From: Polytrichum commune
Lineage: Eukaryota > Streptophyta > Polytrichopsida > Polytrichales > Polytrichaceae
DNA: 64,000 nt
NCBI GenBank assembly: GCA_950295325.1
Contig: OX485807.1
Span: forward strand, 44,608,440 to 44,672,439
Direction: 5' to 3'
Position numbers and translations under genes: made by a program. This document shows, piece after piece, positions 1 through 13,160 of this stretch. The notes under the pieces were generated by a model. It was not told where the DNA came from, made no database searches, and saw nothing but the letters and a program-made list of their open reading frames with translations. Numbering within the stretch: position 1 is the first letter of the stretch; each line of letters begins with the position of its first letter.

Positions 1-560
1 AGACCCATGTCAGCGAATCAGAGCCTCTTATATTAACCAGGGGTGATCTAAAATTAAAGTTCATCCACAAGATCCATTGACGAGCATTCATCCCTTGAGC
101 TGCTCAATCAACAACCCCAAGCTGAACACGCAATCGTTAAGCCTCATTCATCCATATCACATTCCTCATCGAATAAGATCCTTTTCGTTTGTTCATTCAT
201 TCACGTAACTCAACCTCGGTTCAGCTAGACCCCTATCAGCCAATCACAGCGTCTAATATTAACTACGGTTGGACGAAATCATTTCATCCATGAAGTAACC
301 TTTATTCGTTGAGGCGCTCATTCGTCCATTTCATCACACTAATTCTCTGATACCTCGGGTCGGCCAGACCCAGAGTGAGCCAATCACAGCCCCAAGAGTT
401 AACCCTGTGCGGACGAAAGTAAAATTCATCCTTTTTATTCATCTACTGTTATTCGTCCGGTGATCCATGGATCCGTTCACTCCGTTTCACCGCCTCTGGG
501 AGCTTGGTTAGCAAGATTCCATGCGAGCCAATCACAGCCCCTGGAGCTAACCCAGGGTTG
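1..560. repeat. Diverged tandem promoter repeats with CCAAT boxes
   Basis: Four related units begin near 1, 227, 366 and 514. Each opens with an AGACCC/AGATTCC-like run, then a GCCAATCACAGC-like core (GCGAATCAGAGC in the first), then TTAACC, a GGACGAAA-like stretch and TTCATCC. Spacings are about 226, 139 and 148 bp. Three of the units keep the CCAATCA core, which is the binding site of NF-Y factors in plants generally. The array ends about 100 bp before the start codon of the cathepsin B gene, so it probably forms part of that promoter. The regulatory role is inferred. Confidence 0.6.
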
Positions 561-659
561 GGGGTTTTAACCTCAGGTCAGGCGCCAAGGGTCGAAAACC
601 CAGGCCTCAACGTTGCACACATACTCTTCACACACCACGGCACACGGACTGACGGAGCT

Positions 660-3600
660 ATGGCGAAGACAGGATTCTATCTCGTTGCGACCGTGTTGCT
701 GCTAATCGGTGTACTTTCGTCAGTTCAGGTGCGGGATAATCAAATTTCACATCTAAAAATATTCCTCATGGAAGTCTGATTTGCTTTGTTTCAAGCGGTA
801 CAAATGTATGGTTGCGTATTCTGGTCGCTTTTCGAAGCTTAAGTGGCCGTTTTGGTTAAGGTTCTTGAATTTTGGTGCCCTCTGAGCTTAGGAAGTGGAG
901 AATTTGCTTGCTGTGGAGCGGTCCCCAGGGGTTCTGTTTCTGTAGGGACTTGGTAACCCTTTTTTTTTGGCTAATTGAGGTTTTTGGGGTTAACATTGGT
1001 TAACTTTGGTGTGGTGCCTTTGAATTTGCATCGGTAGGTTGGTGCGTGTAGCACGGGTATTGCATTGTATTTGGTTTGATTCCGAGTGACTCTGGAAGTC
1101 GGTGTTTGTGGTGCTGAATTCTAGGTGAACATGGGTGTGAAAAGAGATGGGTTATAGATGACTTCAAACAAAAAGTATCACTTTTTGGTTTAGATGTTAG
1201 CTGCTACCGGTTGTTGCTTCCGTGTTTATGAAGTTTCTGGGTTACCGGACAACGGTAGGCAGGAAGAATTTGTTTACACTTCGATGGGTACTTTGTTGTG
1301 TCTGTGTCCATGTGTAGATCTTTGGGTCATAAGAAAGAATCTTGTTCGTAAGAAGATCTGTTGGAGTTTCGTGATTTGGTACTTGGAGTGGAGGTTCGAT
1401 TCATTAGAGCAATTTTGGCACACAGATTTGACTGGATTCTTCTTCCACGAGGAGCACAGTGTTCCTCCTCTTTTGTTCTTTTGTGCTTCTGGGGCAATTT
1501 GCACCGCTCCAATCTTGCTTTGGTATTTTCAAAAGCAACATTGAATGGTTTTGATTGTCTTTGATGCCCACCATTGACTTTTTGGTCTTTTAAAATGAAA
1601 GACATGTCAAATTGTCATGGGCTCATTTTGTCTAAATTTTAATTTATTTACTCATCCTTTTTTGTTTGTTGCTGGACAACATAGAGGTCATCCTATCTTG
1701 TAACAGAAATTTGGAATGGCCATTAGCATGTACAAAAACTGTGGTGATAGGAGGAGAGAATATAATGTTTGCTTTATCATGGTATTAGTGCTTCTGTCAG
1801 CACCTTTTGAAGGTCACACATTGATTGTTGGATTGAGGGTATTTTATTCAGCTTATCGGCTGGCTGGACCTTTTTGTTTTTGAAATCAAAATCAATGTAG
1901 CAAGAGTTTTGCTAAAAGCTCTCTGCAAAGTGTTGCATGTCCATGAATCTTTGAGAGTTTGAAAAATTGTTCTGAGTAAAGAGAATGTGGCTCCACTATG
2001 TTCATGTCCACCGTGAATGAGATTATGTGTGCTTTGCTTGCAGGCTGCTAGACATGATCCTCAGCTCCTGGGTGATCAGAGGCCCATTCACCAGGTATTT
2101 TGATGCATGTTAATCTGGATGAAGTTGTCATGCATATATTACAATGCCATTGTTAATCATGCTTTGCGATAATTTCTTATGGTCTAGAGCTCTTTATTTG
2201 TGAAGTTGTTCATATCATTGTTATTTTCCTTCTATATTATGTATTTGGCAGTTTTTGCGTCCTAGTTATTAAGGTCATAGCTGTGGACTTAATAATGTCC
2301 TGTTTGATTTGTTGAGTCACAGCTATTGTCTGTGTTTATATGGTTACTAATCACTTTGGAGATTGTGAACAACAGCAATGGTTGGTCGACAAAATCAATG
2401 GCCACCCAGATGCAACCTGGAAGGCTGGCTTCAACGATCGATTTGCTGTCCATACAGTAAGTTCAATGCCCAGTTCGTTTTATTGAATCATACGTACACT
2501 GACATCATTGGCTTCAAGTTCATGTTGGATGGTTATGTGTATTTTATCTACCGATCTTCATCCAGTTATATACTGGTTGCCTAGCAAGATGCTGCTTCTT
2601 GTATCTGGTTTTGGCAGACTCTTTTGAGTTTCATATGAGAAGCTCAGGTATCTCAGTCCATGTATGTTATGTTAAAGATGTTGTTGTGATATACAGATTG
2701 AGCACCTGAAGAAAATGTGCGGCACCATCATGACTCCGGCCAAAAAGCTAGAGCCTTCCATTGAGACGGTTTCTCACAAGTATGAGAACTTGGTTCTTCC
2801 CAAAGAATTTGATGCTCGGAAAAAGTGGGACAGCTGCCCAACAATTGGCACCATTTTAGGTTGGAGATCTGATGTTTGTTCCTTGAGGATGTTGTTTGTT
2901 TTTAATACAAGATTAATGCATTTATCCATATTGCAATCTTTATCATTTTGTGTCTAGTATAAATTACCTGGATATGGAAGATATCTGAGTTTTTGTATGT
3001 GGGATGTGCTTGCTGGCAATCTTGGCTGACTTTGGCGAATCTTAGATCAGGTACATTTATGAATACCTGTTTATATATTTCTGCATAAAACAATTCGTTC
3101 TGTCTACCTTTGAGATTTTTCAGTTACTCCATCAGACCAGCAGACCTAGAAGTTTAAGCAAAAGGATATTTACCATCTCTGCTGGTTGTGTGACAGGGCC
3201 ACTGTGGGTCTTGCTGGGCATTTGGAGCTGTGGAGTCCTTGACGGATCGCTTTTGCATTCACATGAATGAAGTCAGTGCTCATCAATTCTTTCTTTTACT
3301 CTTTCCAAGGCTCCAGTTGTTTTATGTGAGCTGTAGGAGCTTCATGCTGAAACTGCATGTTGTTGTTATGAATAGTAACAATCTATTTTTTATCTTCTAA
3401 ATTTTTGTGGTGCCTCTTAAATGTGGTGTGTATCAGAGTGTTTCCTTGTCGGAGAATGATCTTCTAGCATGTTGCGGTTTTGAATGCGGTTATGGATGTG
3501 AGGGTGGATATCCCATCAGAGCGTGGCAATACTTCAAGCGTACTGGAGTTGTGACCAACAAGGTTAGTTTTTGGCTCCTTTTTTGTGCTCGTCAACTGCC

Positions 3601-5277
3601 TTGGTTTATCTTAGACCATTCAAAAGGTTGCAACATATACTCAATGCTCAAGAGATCCTTTGAGCATAGTTTGACTTTGATTTGAGATGTTTCGGGAATT
3701 TAGTCTGGTGGGTTTGACAATGTTTGACACACCAGCTAGGAAATAGGTTATAGCACTTGCTGTGTAATGTCGAATTAGGTTGTGACAGTGTATTGTACAT
3801 CAAGTGAGAATATGATAACATGAGTTCTGAGGATTGATTTTTCCATTGTTTCGTCTTGCAGTGTGATCCTTACTTTGATCAAATTGGCTGTGCCCATCCT
3901 GGCTGCTACCCTACTTATGAAACACCAAAGTGTGTGAAACAATGTGTGGATGACGAGTTCTGGGTTGAGTCCAAGCATCAGGGTATCAGTGCTTATGCAG
4001 TCTCTTTGGAACCTGAGGACCTAATGAAGGAGCTTTACATCAATGGCCCTATTGAAGTCGCGTTTGATGTTTATGAGGTGCTTGGGATGATTCCATAAAG
4101 ATAATTTGCTTATGTGCTCTGCTTATGTCTAGTTTCTGGGAAAGATAAGCAGAATTATTTTCAGTTTCTTCGGCAATTCTGAAGGACAAGGGGAAGAATG
4201 CCTGTGACTCTGATTGTTTTTGTTGGTTTTTTTTAATAATTTGGGAGTGGGTCTAGTTCCTTTAATTCACGTTTTGAAATGTACTTATGCTACATTGTCT
4301 TGCTGGCAGGACTTCGCTCATTACAAGAGTGGTGTGTACAAGCACTTGTATGGTGACCCAATCGGAGGTCATGCTGTGAAGCTTATTGGGTGGGGAACAA
4401 CTGATGATGGTGTTGATTATTGGGTACGTCAATGTTCTGTGGTCACTGTCCTATGCCTCCCATCTATACATATTGTAGTTCCCATTTTTGTTGCTTAATG
4501 TATCTTGTGTAATGATTATGTACTTATAAGTGAATCCTGTGCCCTAGTTTGTTAAATTTTGCATTTGGTATCCATGCAGGTTATTGTGAATTCATGGAAC
4601 AAGTCTTGGGGTGAGGTAAGTTTATATATTATTACTTAACCCCGACCAAAGTAGAGGAATCCATTTTCGTTTGCTGCATACAGATGTTTGTTTTAGGATT
4701 GCCTGATACAATAGTATTATGGAAATCTGGGATTGAAATTGGTGTGGTCATGGGCTTTGAAGTGTAGTTCAAAGATATGCAATCAGGCTCCCTACCGAAT
4801 GCTATTACACCAGATCTTATTCTTGTGGGCCCTTCTGCACATTTGTAATAAACCAAGGGTTGTGAGATTTTGAAGTGTCATGGTCTCCTGGTTTTGTGGT
4901 AGACCCACCTCTTTGAGGTGGGCTTGACTTAAAATCTGGTAGACTATGAAACATGATGCATGCATGTAGGTTTTGCAACCACTCAAGTCAAAGTCGTTGG
5001 TCTCTTCGGCCCTGAGGCTGTAGTGTGATGTGAAGTGGTGTGGTTTTGGCCTTTTTCACCTATGAAAGGTTTTAGATTTGATGGTCACAGGCCCTCTCTC
5101 TCTAATGTAATGTGCCTCTTTCATGAGTGAAGTTTATGATGTCTTGCCTAATTAGAATGTGATTGTGGATTTCAGGATGGCATATTCCGCATTGTGAGGG
5201 GCAACGATGAATGTGGCATTGAGAGCAATGCTGTAGCTGGACTGCCTTACAACAAGGCCCTGCATTCTACCATGTGA
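660..5277 (+). CDS. CATHB: Cathepsin B-like cysteine protease (papain family C1A)
   Basis: I assembled the exons from splice sites and family resemblance: 660-728, 2044-2094, 2376-2456, 2697-2859, 3046-3050, 3197-3271, 3437-3562, 3862-4077, 4310-4423, 4580-4615 and 5176-5277. They total 1038 nt, or 345 aa, close to the usual plant length. The product starts with a hydrophobic signal peptide ([20 protein letters not shown]) and a short propeptide (WKAGFNDRF). The catalytic Cys129 lies in CGSCWAF, His283 in [11 protein letters not shown] and Asn304 in NSWNKSWG. An occluding-loop-like Cys-rich segment ([15 protein letters not shown]) marks it as cathepsin B rather than L. The family acts in the secretory pathway, vacuole and apoplast, in protein turnover, defence and cell death. 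The start was chosen for the signal peptide. All introns are GT-AG. Intron 10 contains a transposon-derived fold-back. An AATAAA-like signal lies near 5586. Confidence 0.93.
3046..3050 (+). other. 5-nt micro-exon (ATCAG) of the cathepsin B gene
   Basis: Exon 4 ends in phase 1 (TTA G at 2859) and exon 6 begins GGC CAC TGT at 3197. Direct joining would break the frame and drop the conserved Asp-Gln before GHCGSCW. Between them, CTTAG-ATCAG-GTACAT supplies an acceptor, 5 nt and a donor. Joining G+AT CAG gives [12 protein letters not shown], exactly the family sequence, in frame. Confidence 0.9.
4740..5120. mobile_element. Fold-back MITE relic (family A) in intron 10 of the protease gene
   Basis: The segment holds TGGTCTCCTGGTTTTGTGG, GACCCACCTC TTTG AGGTGGGC and AAAATCTGGTAGACTATG. 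This is the central hairpin seen in the better preserved copy at 51130-51445 and the composite at 52481. Flanking text (GTGATGTGAAGTGGTG, TGGTCACAGGCCC) matches the same family. Termini are eroded, so the limits are approximate. Confidence 0.6.
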
Positions 5278-7680
5278 AGTGTCAAACTCAGAAGACTAAG
5301 GCTGCTGTGGGGGTTTTTCACCGTATTGTCTGAGCTAGTGTTATGTCTGAGAGTTGGCAAAGCAGTAGCCATGTTACAATGATTTTTAAGAATGGAAACA
5401 TCTCAAGTATCTTGTGACAGTACCTTAAACGATCTGTCTACCATCCAAAGTGGAAGTCAGGGAAGCAAAGTATCATTGAATGCTCTGTAGATCCGTGTGA
5501 GCATTAAGTGGAAATTTGAAATTGGAAGCCGTCCGCCCACCAACCGTAGGTTTGCATAGTTGTTGTCTACATAGGATATTGTATATTTAATAAATTGTAT
5601 ATATTTTGAACATTCTGGTTCTGACGTGTCTTTTAATAGCACCAAGGTGATCTCTTTTTCCTGGTACTCTTTATCCAATATAGCTCATTTGATATTATCT
5701 GCCAATTATTCTCGGTCATTAAACTGTAAGGGAAAACTGTGACACCATAAAAATGATGTGCATGCATAGAAATCATAAGTTTTTCTCTGTATGTCAGCTC
5801 AGAACTGTTTATTCAGAATGTTAGCACTGGAGGAACCTATGCTAAAAGTATTCAATCCTGGTGCAATCTAGAATCTGTCAAAAAGTCTTTATATCAATCC
5901 TTAGCTGTGAATCTGAGAAAACAAATTGCTCTTTGTATCAATCCTCAGCTGCATTGCTGAACTTGCTTACCTCCATCAAAATTCGTAACACAGCATAAGG
6001 CATCAAGATGCACTTGATGGTGGGGTGTTGAGGCACATGTCTCATGAGTATTTTGACCACCAATCGAAATGAACATGCAGCCGATCATCTTGAAGCTAAC
6101 ATATTGTTGTGCTTGGTTGTACAAGAAAGCTAAAACATCCACTATTGTTTCCTACGAAACTTGTGGGATCATCCATGAGAAGCAATGTAGTTTCGTACTG
6201 CATCTTGTAGCCTCGAGGTTGCAAGGGCCAGCCACTACACAGTGAGGGCTGGAAGTTTTACCGAGCGAAACTAAATTCACAAATACATGCTCATTTAACA
6301 TACATTTCAAGATAATTAGTGTATGCTCTAAGGTGTTTGTAGAGTGCATAATTTTTTTGGTGAGCTCGAAGAGGCTTCTTCTTCTTCTCATTTGGCGACA
6401 TTCACTCCTGAGACATCTCCTAAGATTAAGAAACTAGAGAGAACTTGCATTGACACTTTGACACTCTTGAAATCTTAGGTCTTTCAGTGGCACTAATTTC
6501 ATAGCTTAAAGAAATTTAGTATTTCCTTCTCTATTTCCCACACGCACTATTAGCCCATCCTCACTAAATGAGATAGTCGATGTAGTTGATTGTGCACCAA
6601 GGGGCCTCGCCTTGGAGACGCCCAATTCATTGATTCAAACGCTTGTATTAAAGCCACCTTAATAGAAAGGTGTAGAAACCTTGCAATGCTTCTCAAACTT
6701 AACCTTGTATACTTTTACATGTAAGGATTATTCTTTTGTGCATGCACCAACAAGGAAGGAGTAATCGTTGAATTGTCACATGATAACTGAATTTCACACC
6801 AAAAGCACATATGTCATTTCAAATGGTGTGGACCATTGTCACCAATTCTAAGCATCCACACTTAAGTAACATTATTGTCGACCACAATAATTCTTTGGGT
6901 GTATCTTATTTGCATCATATGGAAAAGTCCAATGCTAAAAATAGGATGTATTATGAAGTCAATCAATAATCTTGATTGTATGTCATGAGACACCACCATC
7001 ATCATCAATGAACATCGGAATTGTATCATACCATGCCACTTGTCATGGTCACAACTTTATCCTATTCATAAAAGGATCACTACATAACTCATTTGCTTAG
7101 CACATGTGTAGAACCTAGAATGTAGAATGCAAGGACAACATTTTCCTTTTGGTCAATCAATCTAGAGTCTCTCGAATTAGTCATAGTTCATCATGCCAAG
7201 CAATATAATGTGCGCAATTTTCAAACCATATAGGTTGTAGCTAGTCATTGGAATGTGCTTGCGAAGCCTCCATGTGACTTCCAGGCTTGTTCCAATCACC
7301 TTCTCTTATCACTTGCTCTCATGTTCTTTTAGTACTTATGGGATTGCCCAAACAATCATAGGGAGCAATTTGGGTTGTTGCATTTGATTGAATGAATATC
7401 ATGATTTTTGATGAGATTGTTGTGACTTGTTTATAAAACGTGAAAGGATTATGTTGTGAAGTTACATCGATCCAATGCAAGAACCACAATTATATTGTAA
7501 AATTATATTGATCCATTGCATGAGAGACGCTTCACCTTGATCAAAGCCACTAGCTCATATGTGTACCTAGAGCGGATTTATTGAGCATGATTTGTTGGGT
7601 TTACATATGAATGCAATCTATGCAGTGATGAAGTGTATCCCATCCACGACAACCTCCCACTTGAAGTCATCTTTCTCTCT
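5278..7680. other. 3' UTR of the protease gene, then AT-rich intergenic DNA
   Basis: The first ~320 bases are probably 3' UTR. The rest has only short ORFs, with no recognisable domain, RNA gene or well-formed repeat that I could support. Confidence 0.6.
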
Positions 7681-7786
7681 TTCTCTCTTTCGATCTCCAA
7701 GTTAGCGTAATGATCTCTTTCTTTCTTTCTATTAACATCCCAGTTGGCGTCATCACTCTCTCTCTCTCTCTGGATTCCCTGGAACC
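7675..7786 (+). promoter_or_regulatory. CT-rich leader of the F-box gene
   Basis: The segment has pyrimidine runs of CTCTCTTT and CTCTCTCTCT. The phrase AAGTTAGCGTAATGATCTC and the similar CAGTTGGCGTCATCACTCTC form a short imperfect duplication. (CT)n tracts are common in plant 5' leaders and core promoters. It ends directly before the ATG at 7787. Confidence 0.45.
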
Positions 7787-8857
7787 ATGTCAGGCCTAGT
7801 CAACGCAATGCAGTCCGTCGGAGAACGTGTTGAAGGTTTTGGAGACGGATCATCGACAAGAGCTCCCGACGACGAGGTTGCGGACAAGTTGCCGGATGAC
7901 GCGTGGGAGGAGATCCTAGCAAGGATGCCTCTGAGCTCCGTCGGCACCACCTCCCGCGTTTGCAAGAGATGGAGGCACATCACGAATTCTCCCACTTTCC
8001 TTGCCCTCCACAGTGAGAATCTCGACCACCCGCAAATCTGGCTCTACATCAACGGCTCCCGCTACAAAATCACCGAGGAATTACTGGAGGATTCTTCGAA
8101 CCGGTCTTCAGCGCTCGAGCAAGAATCATCATCATTATCATCATCCGAGATCACAAACCCGCCCCCCGAGCTCGACAACGTCGACTCTCCGGATTAGGGG
8201 GTGGAGTCATCGTGCGGTCCCGGAGGCATTTTTTACGTCCTCTCGGAGCAGCGGAGGAAGCTTTCGTACAAAATCGGTGCGTTGTCAAAAGATTACGTCG
8301 ACACTCCTGAGCTAACGCATCCGAGAACCCTATTACCTGTAATTGGAGTGGTGAAGAATTCAAGAACCGGCGCACACAAAGTGCTCTGCGTCGGCACAAG
8401 AGGTGATCAGCCGAAGTCTGTCTTGAGGCTCGAAATCTTCAGCTCCGAGTCGAATTCCTGGGAAGAAAGCGAGGAGCTTCCGTCCGCGTTTCAGGGTTTA
8501 TCATCCACCATCCAATCCGTCTCTGTGTCGGTGTGCAATGGGAAGATGTACGTTTTCCACATACCCTCGGGGACCGTTGCGTGGTATGACGTGAAGAAGG
8601 AATGTTGGAGTGAAGTGAAAACCCTCCGCCCTCCCGACGGAGTTCAGCATTGCTACCTTGGCGTCGGGAATGGCGAGCTTCTGTTGATCGGAGGGAACGA
8701 CGAGAACGAGAGTTTCGTGTTCCGGGGTTGGACTATTGACGAGGAGCCTAGTACGGCGGCTGTCAGTAGTGGTTGGTCTAAGCACCGGATCGTGGTCCAC
8801 GTGGCGGACTCACCTCTGAGATTTCACCCACGTGGGTCTCCTCCAGTGTTATTATAA
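7787..8857 (+). pseudogene. F-box/kelch-type gene interrupted by one in-frame stop
   Basis: An F-box is clear at about residues 33-75 (KLPDDAWEEILARMPL, then TSRVCKRWRHI). Such proteins are substrate receptors of SCF ubiquitin ligases. The frame hits TAG at 8195-8197 after 136 codons. The same frame then stays open for another 220 codons with kelch-like text: GPGGIFYVLS, VCNGKMYVFHIPSGTVAWYDVKKECW and LLIGGNDE. The two halves therefore form one 357-codon reading frame, not two genes. No GT-AG intron that would remove the stop is obvious. The C-terminus also looks short for a full kelch propeller. Options are a recent pseudogene, a truncated 136-aa F-box protein, stop readthrough or a base-call error. 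Confidence 0.75.
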
Positions 8858-8871
8858 CACGAGGTAATGTG

Positions 8872-9120
8872 AGTACCACACTAAATACTGTATTTAGTGT
8901 TGCACGGCATTTTATGTCACGGCGGTAATTTTTTTAAATATATGTATATATACTGAATATTGAGTATTAAAAGTCTACATGTATTTTATTTAGTGTTGCA
9001 TGGTATGTCTTTGCGGTAACTTTTTTTTAATCTATACATTAAATATTGAATAGTAAGAGTCTATGTATATTGTATTTAGTGTTGCATGGTAATTTATGTC
9101 ATTGTGGTAACTTTTTAAAT
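8872..9120. repeat. Three tandem units related to MITE family C
   Basis: TATTTAGTGTTGCAYGG followed by TTTATGTCA-like text and GGTAACTTTTTT recurs at 8891, 8987 and 9073 (spacings 96 and 86 bp). The array opens with CACTAAATACTGTATTTAGTG, close to the terminal palindrome of the element at 48449-48822. It begins about 15 bp after the stop of the F-box frame. Confidence 0.65.
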
Positions 9121-9429
9121 ATATCCCAATATCTCAATACATATTTAAAATGTTGCTTTGAAGCTGTGATTGTGTTGTGATTTGGATGTAGTCGTCCTCA
9201 TATCATGTGATCGATTGAACAAACCTCTCAAGCATTGCTTACATCCAATCAATTTTGTCATGCTCATGCTACAATGTTTGCAAGAAACATGAAGTCGTCA
9301 TTTGAGCAACAAATCGGGTAGCACTAGAAACCTAAGGATTCTTGATCACTCTCATTCTCCTACTTAGCCTACAACCTTCCTGAACAAAAGATTGAAAATG
9401 CATGCCTATAGTTGCATCATAAGAATGCA

Positions 9430-9810
9430 ACACACGGTTCGTGCAAAACCTTACTGCAAGTTGGAGATTTGATGGTGTGTCACAAACTAAATACACACTA
9501 CAAGCAGTAAACCCAAATTTCGTCGTCAACAACGACCAAATAAAACAACCAAAACAGTCATTACAACCAAAATTTGCCAACGACCTAACAAACAAAACTT
9601 CACCCTCAACAGACACAAACGCCCTAAGGGGTTGATCACACCAACCTGTTTTGGCACCATCTGTAAACATCTCTGGCTGTAATAGTGTGAGAAAGTGATG
9701 GACCAACATCTATTTCTCAACATAGTCCCCGACAATTTCAAGGGCGGAACCGGACGGAAAGTTTTGTGTGATCGGGGAATGAGACTTGACATCCACAGTG
9801 ACCACCGGCC
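9430..9810 (-). pseudogene. Decayed hAT-like transposase (DUF659-like) fragment
   Basis: Across two minus-strand frames one reads SHKTFRPVPPLKLSGTMLR and then MFTDGAKTGWCDQPLRAF with VSVEGEVLFVRSL. This order resembles the DUF659 segment of hAT transposases (PPS..LSG.LL, then DGW.....RPL.NF, then PKG..FLKS). A frameshift separates the parts and nothing flanking is intact. The family assignment is by eye only. Confidence 0.4.
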
Positions 9811-9819
9811 CACATCTCA

Positions 9820-12800
9820 AAATGGTTGTCAGCCTCCAAGCTGCACAACATTGCTGCCTCCCCTTTATGGGCATTCCACGTGGATTGCCACCTCACCCTG
9901 TGCCATTGCCACCTCACCCTATGCTATTGCCACCTGTACCCTGCGAAGGATGCAACCAGAATTCACCCTCCCCCACCGTGGGCCAATGATATGATTGCTT
10001 TACCCGTAAAAGCCAAGCTGGCATTTGTGGGTAATCGGTGCAAAAACACACTACTTATTTGGCACTTCTTATGAATAAGTTTACGAGTATTAGAGTTATC
10101 CATGACTTAAAGTCTCTCAAAGAGGGATAAAACCCGTGGGTTTGATTCTTCTTTGAGAAAACTTTCTATTAAGTTTGTTTGTTCGTCGTGTTTTGAAGCT
10201 TATTTTGAAAGTTGGGTGAAACTTTTGAGACCTCCTCTTTTCAAATGTCAAACTTTGAGAGAAAGTTAGGATTTTAAATAGGGTATGTGCATGGGACTCA
10301 CTTTCCTAAATCCCGGGTTGGCATGTGCAAGACCAGCTTGGCCCACCCATCCTAGTATGACAAGTTAGAAAGTCATTTTTTGATAGCCCAACACTGCTCT
10401 TTGTGTACGGTAACTTAAACATCAAGAAAACTTAGGTTACCTTGTGTTTATTCTCTTAAACTCGGGGTTTGAGACTAAACCCACGGGTTTCATCTACTTT
10501 ACTTTACGGAATAACTCTATAGTCATCCCAACTTATATTCTTGTAATGAAATACGTACAAAGTTTGGTGTATTCTACATCCCAACATTTATGTATTAAAA
10601 TATTGTCACTGATGCTTGAGATTTAGATGAAAATCCACTTAATAAGTGACAACAATTGCAACATCGTAAATCTATAATGCCCAGGTTTTTTTTCCACAAG
10701 GAATGACAAATAATGGCGTGTTTACATTTGATGTTGGTGATGCTACACGGGCAATCTACAATTAGTATTTAGCAAGACAAGTAGAATCGGTGAAACTAAA
10801 TACAATATTTAGAGTACTTATGTGTGCCTATTGTGGGCACAAGTATGAACTCCAAAGACCTATTTGGCAATTGGGCTGTCAAGCAGAAGCAATGTTCAAT
10901 TTGGTGGTTTTCTTGAAAATATAATGCCACATAAGACTTTGTGATCACAAATTTTATATATATGCTTGTAAGATCCCCATTCAAAGTGCGCATTCCATGA
11001 TGGTTCATAATGCGGTATTGTGTTGGAGGGAGGGGGATGGGCATTTTGAGGTTCACTTGTGTTTAGAGTGGTATTCTTTTTGTGTGCCTAATCAAGTGTC
11101 ACATGGTTGTTTGTTTAATATCAAATTATGTCGCATTCAAACAAGGAGGTGGTGTGTTTGAAACTTTGCCTACGAGGTATTTGTAATATGCATGGAATTG
11201 GTGTCAAATTAGTTACAAATTAAGAGCGATGCAATGTGTTTTTGGCCATTTATGTCTACAAAATAAGAACCCTTGTTTATTCAATTGGCGGCATTCAAGC
11301 TTCGTGAGTGAAGTGCCTTGGTTTGTGGTAAAAATCCACTCATGACTGCATGAACACATCTAGGCATAACTCCCCCCCCCAAAAAAAAAAAGGAAAATGA
11401 AACAAGAACACAATACAATCCCCACCTAAATGATGAATACATACTATACATTGAAGTGTCGATCATGAGTTTGTATTACATGTGAATGACGCCACTTTTA
11501 ATTAAGGGATATTTTGTCTACTGTAGTTGTTGCTGAAATACAATGAGCACTTATTCAAACTTACATCCTTGTGTGATTTTTTATACTTTGCTTCATTCAT
11601 ACCCAAACAAGGTAAACAAAAACCATGAACCCTTGGCTTGGCATATGCACGGTTAGCTTGGCGAACTAACCCTTAGTTTGACAAATTTGAAAGTTTTTTT
11701 TTTCAATAATCCAATGCCACTCTTTTAAACATGTTGATTTACGTCTTGAGAAAGTCAGATCGTTTTGTGCATGCATTCCCCAACTTTAACCCATATTTGA
11801 CCTAAAAAGATTATGGATAACTCTAATATCCAAAACATAAAGATTGTTTTACTTATATGTTTGTAGTTTCTTTAAAAAACTCTGAAACTCCAAAACTAGC
11901 TTGTTTTTCTAAAACTCTAACATTTCCAAAATTTCAAAGTAATTTTTTATATTGTTTAACCCCTAAAATGCTTGGACTTATACCCAAAAGTAATTTTTGT
12001 TTACTTTTCTGGGCTCAAATTCTAAACTAAAATCATATGTAAGTACGCAATGTATATTGAAACTAAAGATAGAATTATCAACATGATTGGACCATGTTTG
12101 AATTAGTTATGATTTTTTGCATGGGAAAAGATCATAAATTGAAAATAAACATGCTTTATGCATAACACTTCATCCAAAATTTTGTTGTGGTAGAGATAGT
12201 ATGTGTTCATTAGTAGGTAAAAGGAAAAAAAAAAACTCATAAGAGGCACATGATTGAAGCTTCCCTAGAATTCGGTTTGCATTTTAGGCACTCAAAATTT
12301 AATTTTTCTCTATGGTGTAGAATCTACAAATTCAGTCCTTTGCTCAATCCCAACGGCCAAAAGATACATCATATCTTAGCTTAGACATCTTGTGAAAGGA
12401 GTAATTCCAACATGGGTTTGTAAATTGATGATTTGGCCGTTTGACCCTAAATCGATCACTTTGTGGTCGCCCATGTTGTTTAGGGTTAAATCCAAATGTA
12501 ATATATTTTGGCACAAAATATCAAAACTAGGTATACATTTACAACACCTATAGATAGAGGGGAGGATGCAAGTCGATGTTGGACTTGTATATAGGTATAT
12601 GCATGATGTCAATACACAACATCAATCGTGGTATCAAAGAACATGCCCAATGAATATCAAAATTATAATACTAATCAGACATTCATATTTGGTGGGTATC
12701 ACTAGATGAGTGAATCTTTGTATACCAGATAGACATTCATATTTGGTTCAATAACATCCTAGTATCATACTGAAATTAGGGTAATTGTACCTAGTTACGA

Positions 12801-13160
12801 AGGTTTTAGAATGGTACATAAACTCGAATGGTATCAAAAACATTATATTTTCCAAATATTTTCTAAACCCCTTAATTTGGGATGAATTTGCAACAAACAT
12901 ATAGTGGCCGAGATTTAACTATTCCCCATGAACGAAATCCATTGAAACTCCGACCTAAGGGAACTTGGTATGGTAACCCTTAGTTTGCAATCAATGTTTC
13001 ACTTAACTTGATGAAAGGGTTATGAAAACACAAACCAAATCACAAGTGTCAGGTTGACCATCATGCTCTTGTCATCAACCCAGTGCCAGCACACTCGCTC
13101 TGAATTAGGGTTTCCTGTGCACCTTCGCAATCCGCTGCACTGAAGCTTCGCATATTCGGG
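9820..13160. other. AT-rich intergenic DNA
   Basis: The stretch holds a short array of GCCACCTCACCCTRTGCNATT units near 9885-9945 and homopolymer runs near 11370. No coding sequence, RNA gene or clear transposon could be supported. Confidence 0.55.

Noticed and set aside
1194-1544. 116-codon plus-strand frame
   Set aside because: Lies in intron 1 of the protease gene; composition is intron-like and no family is recognised.
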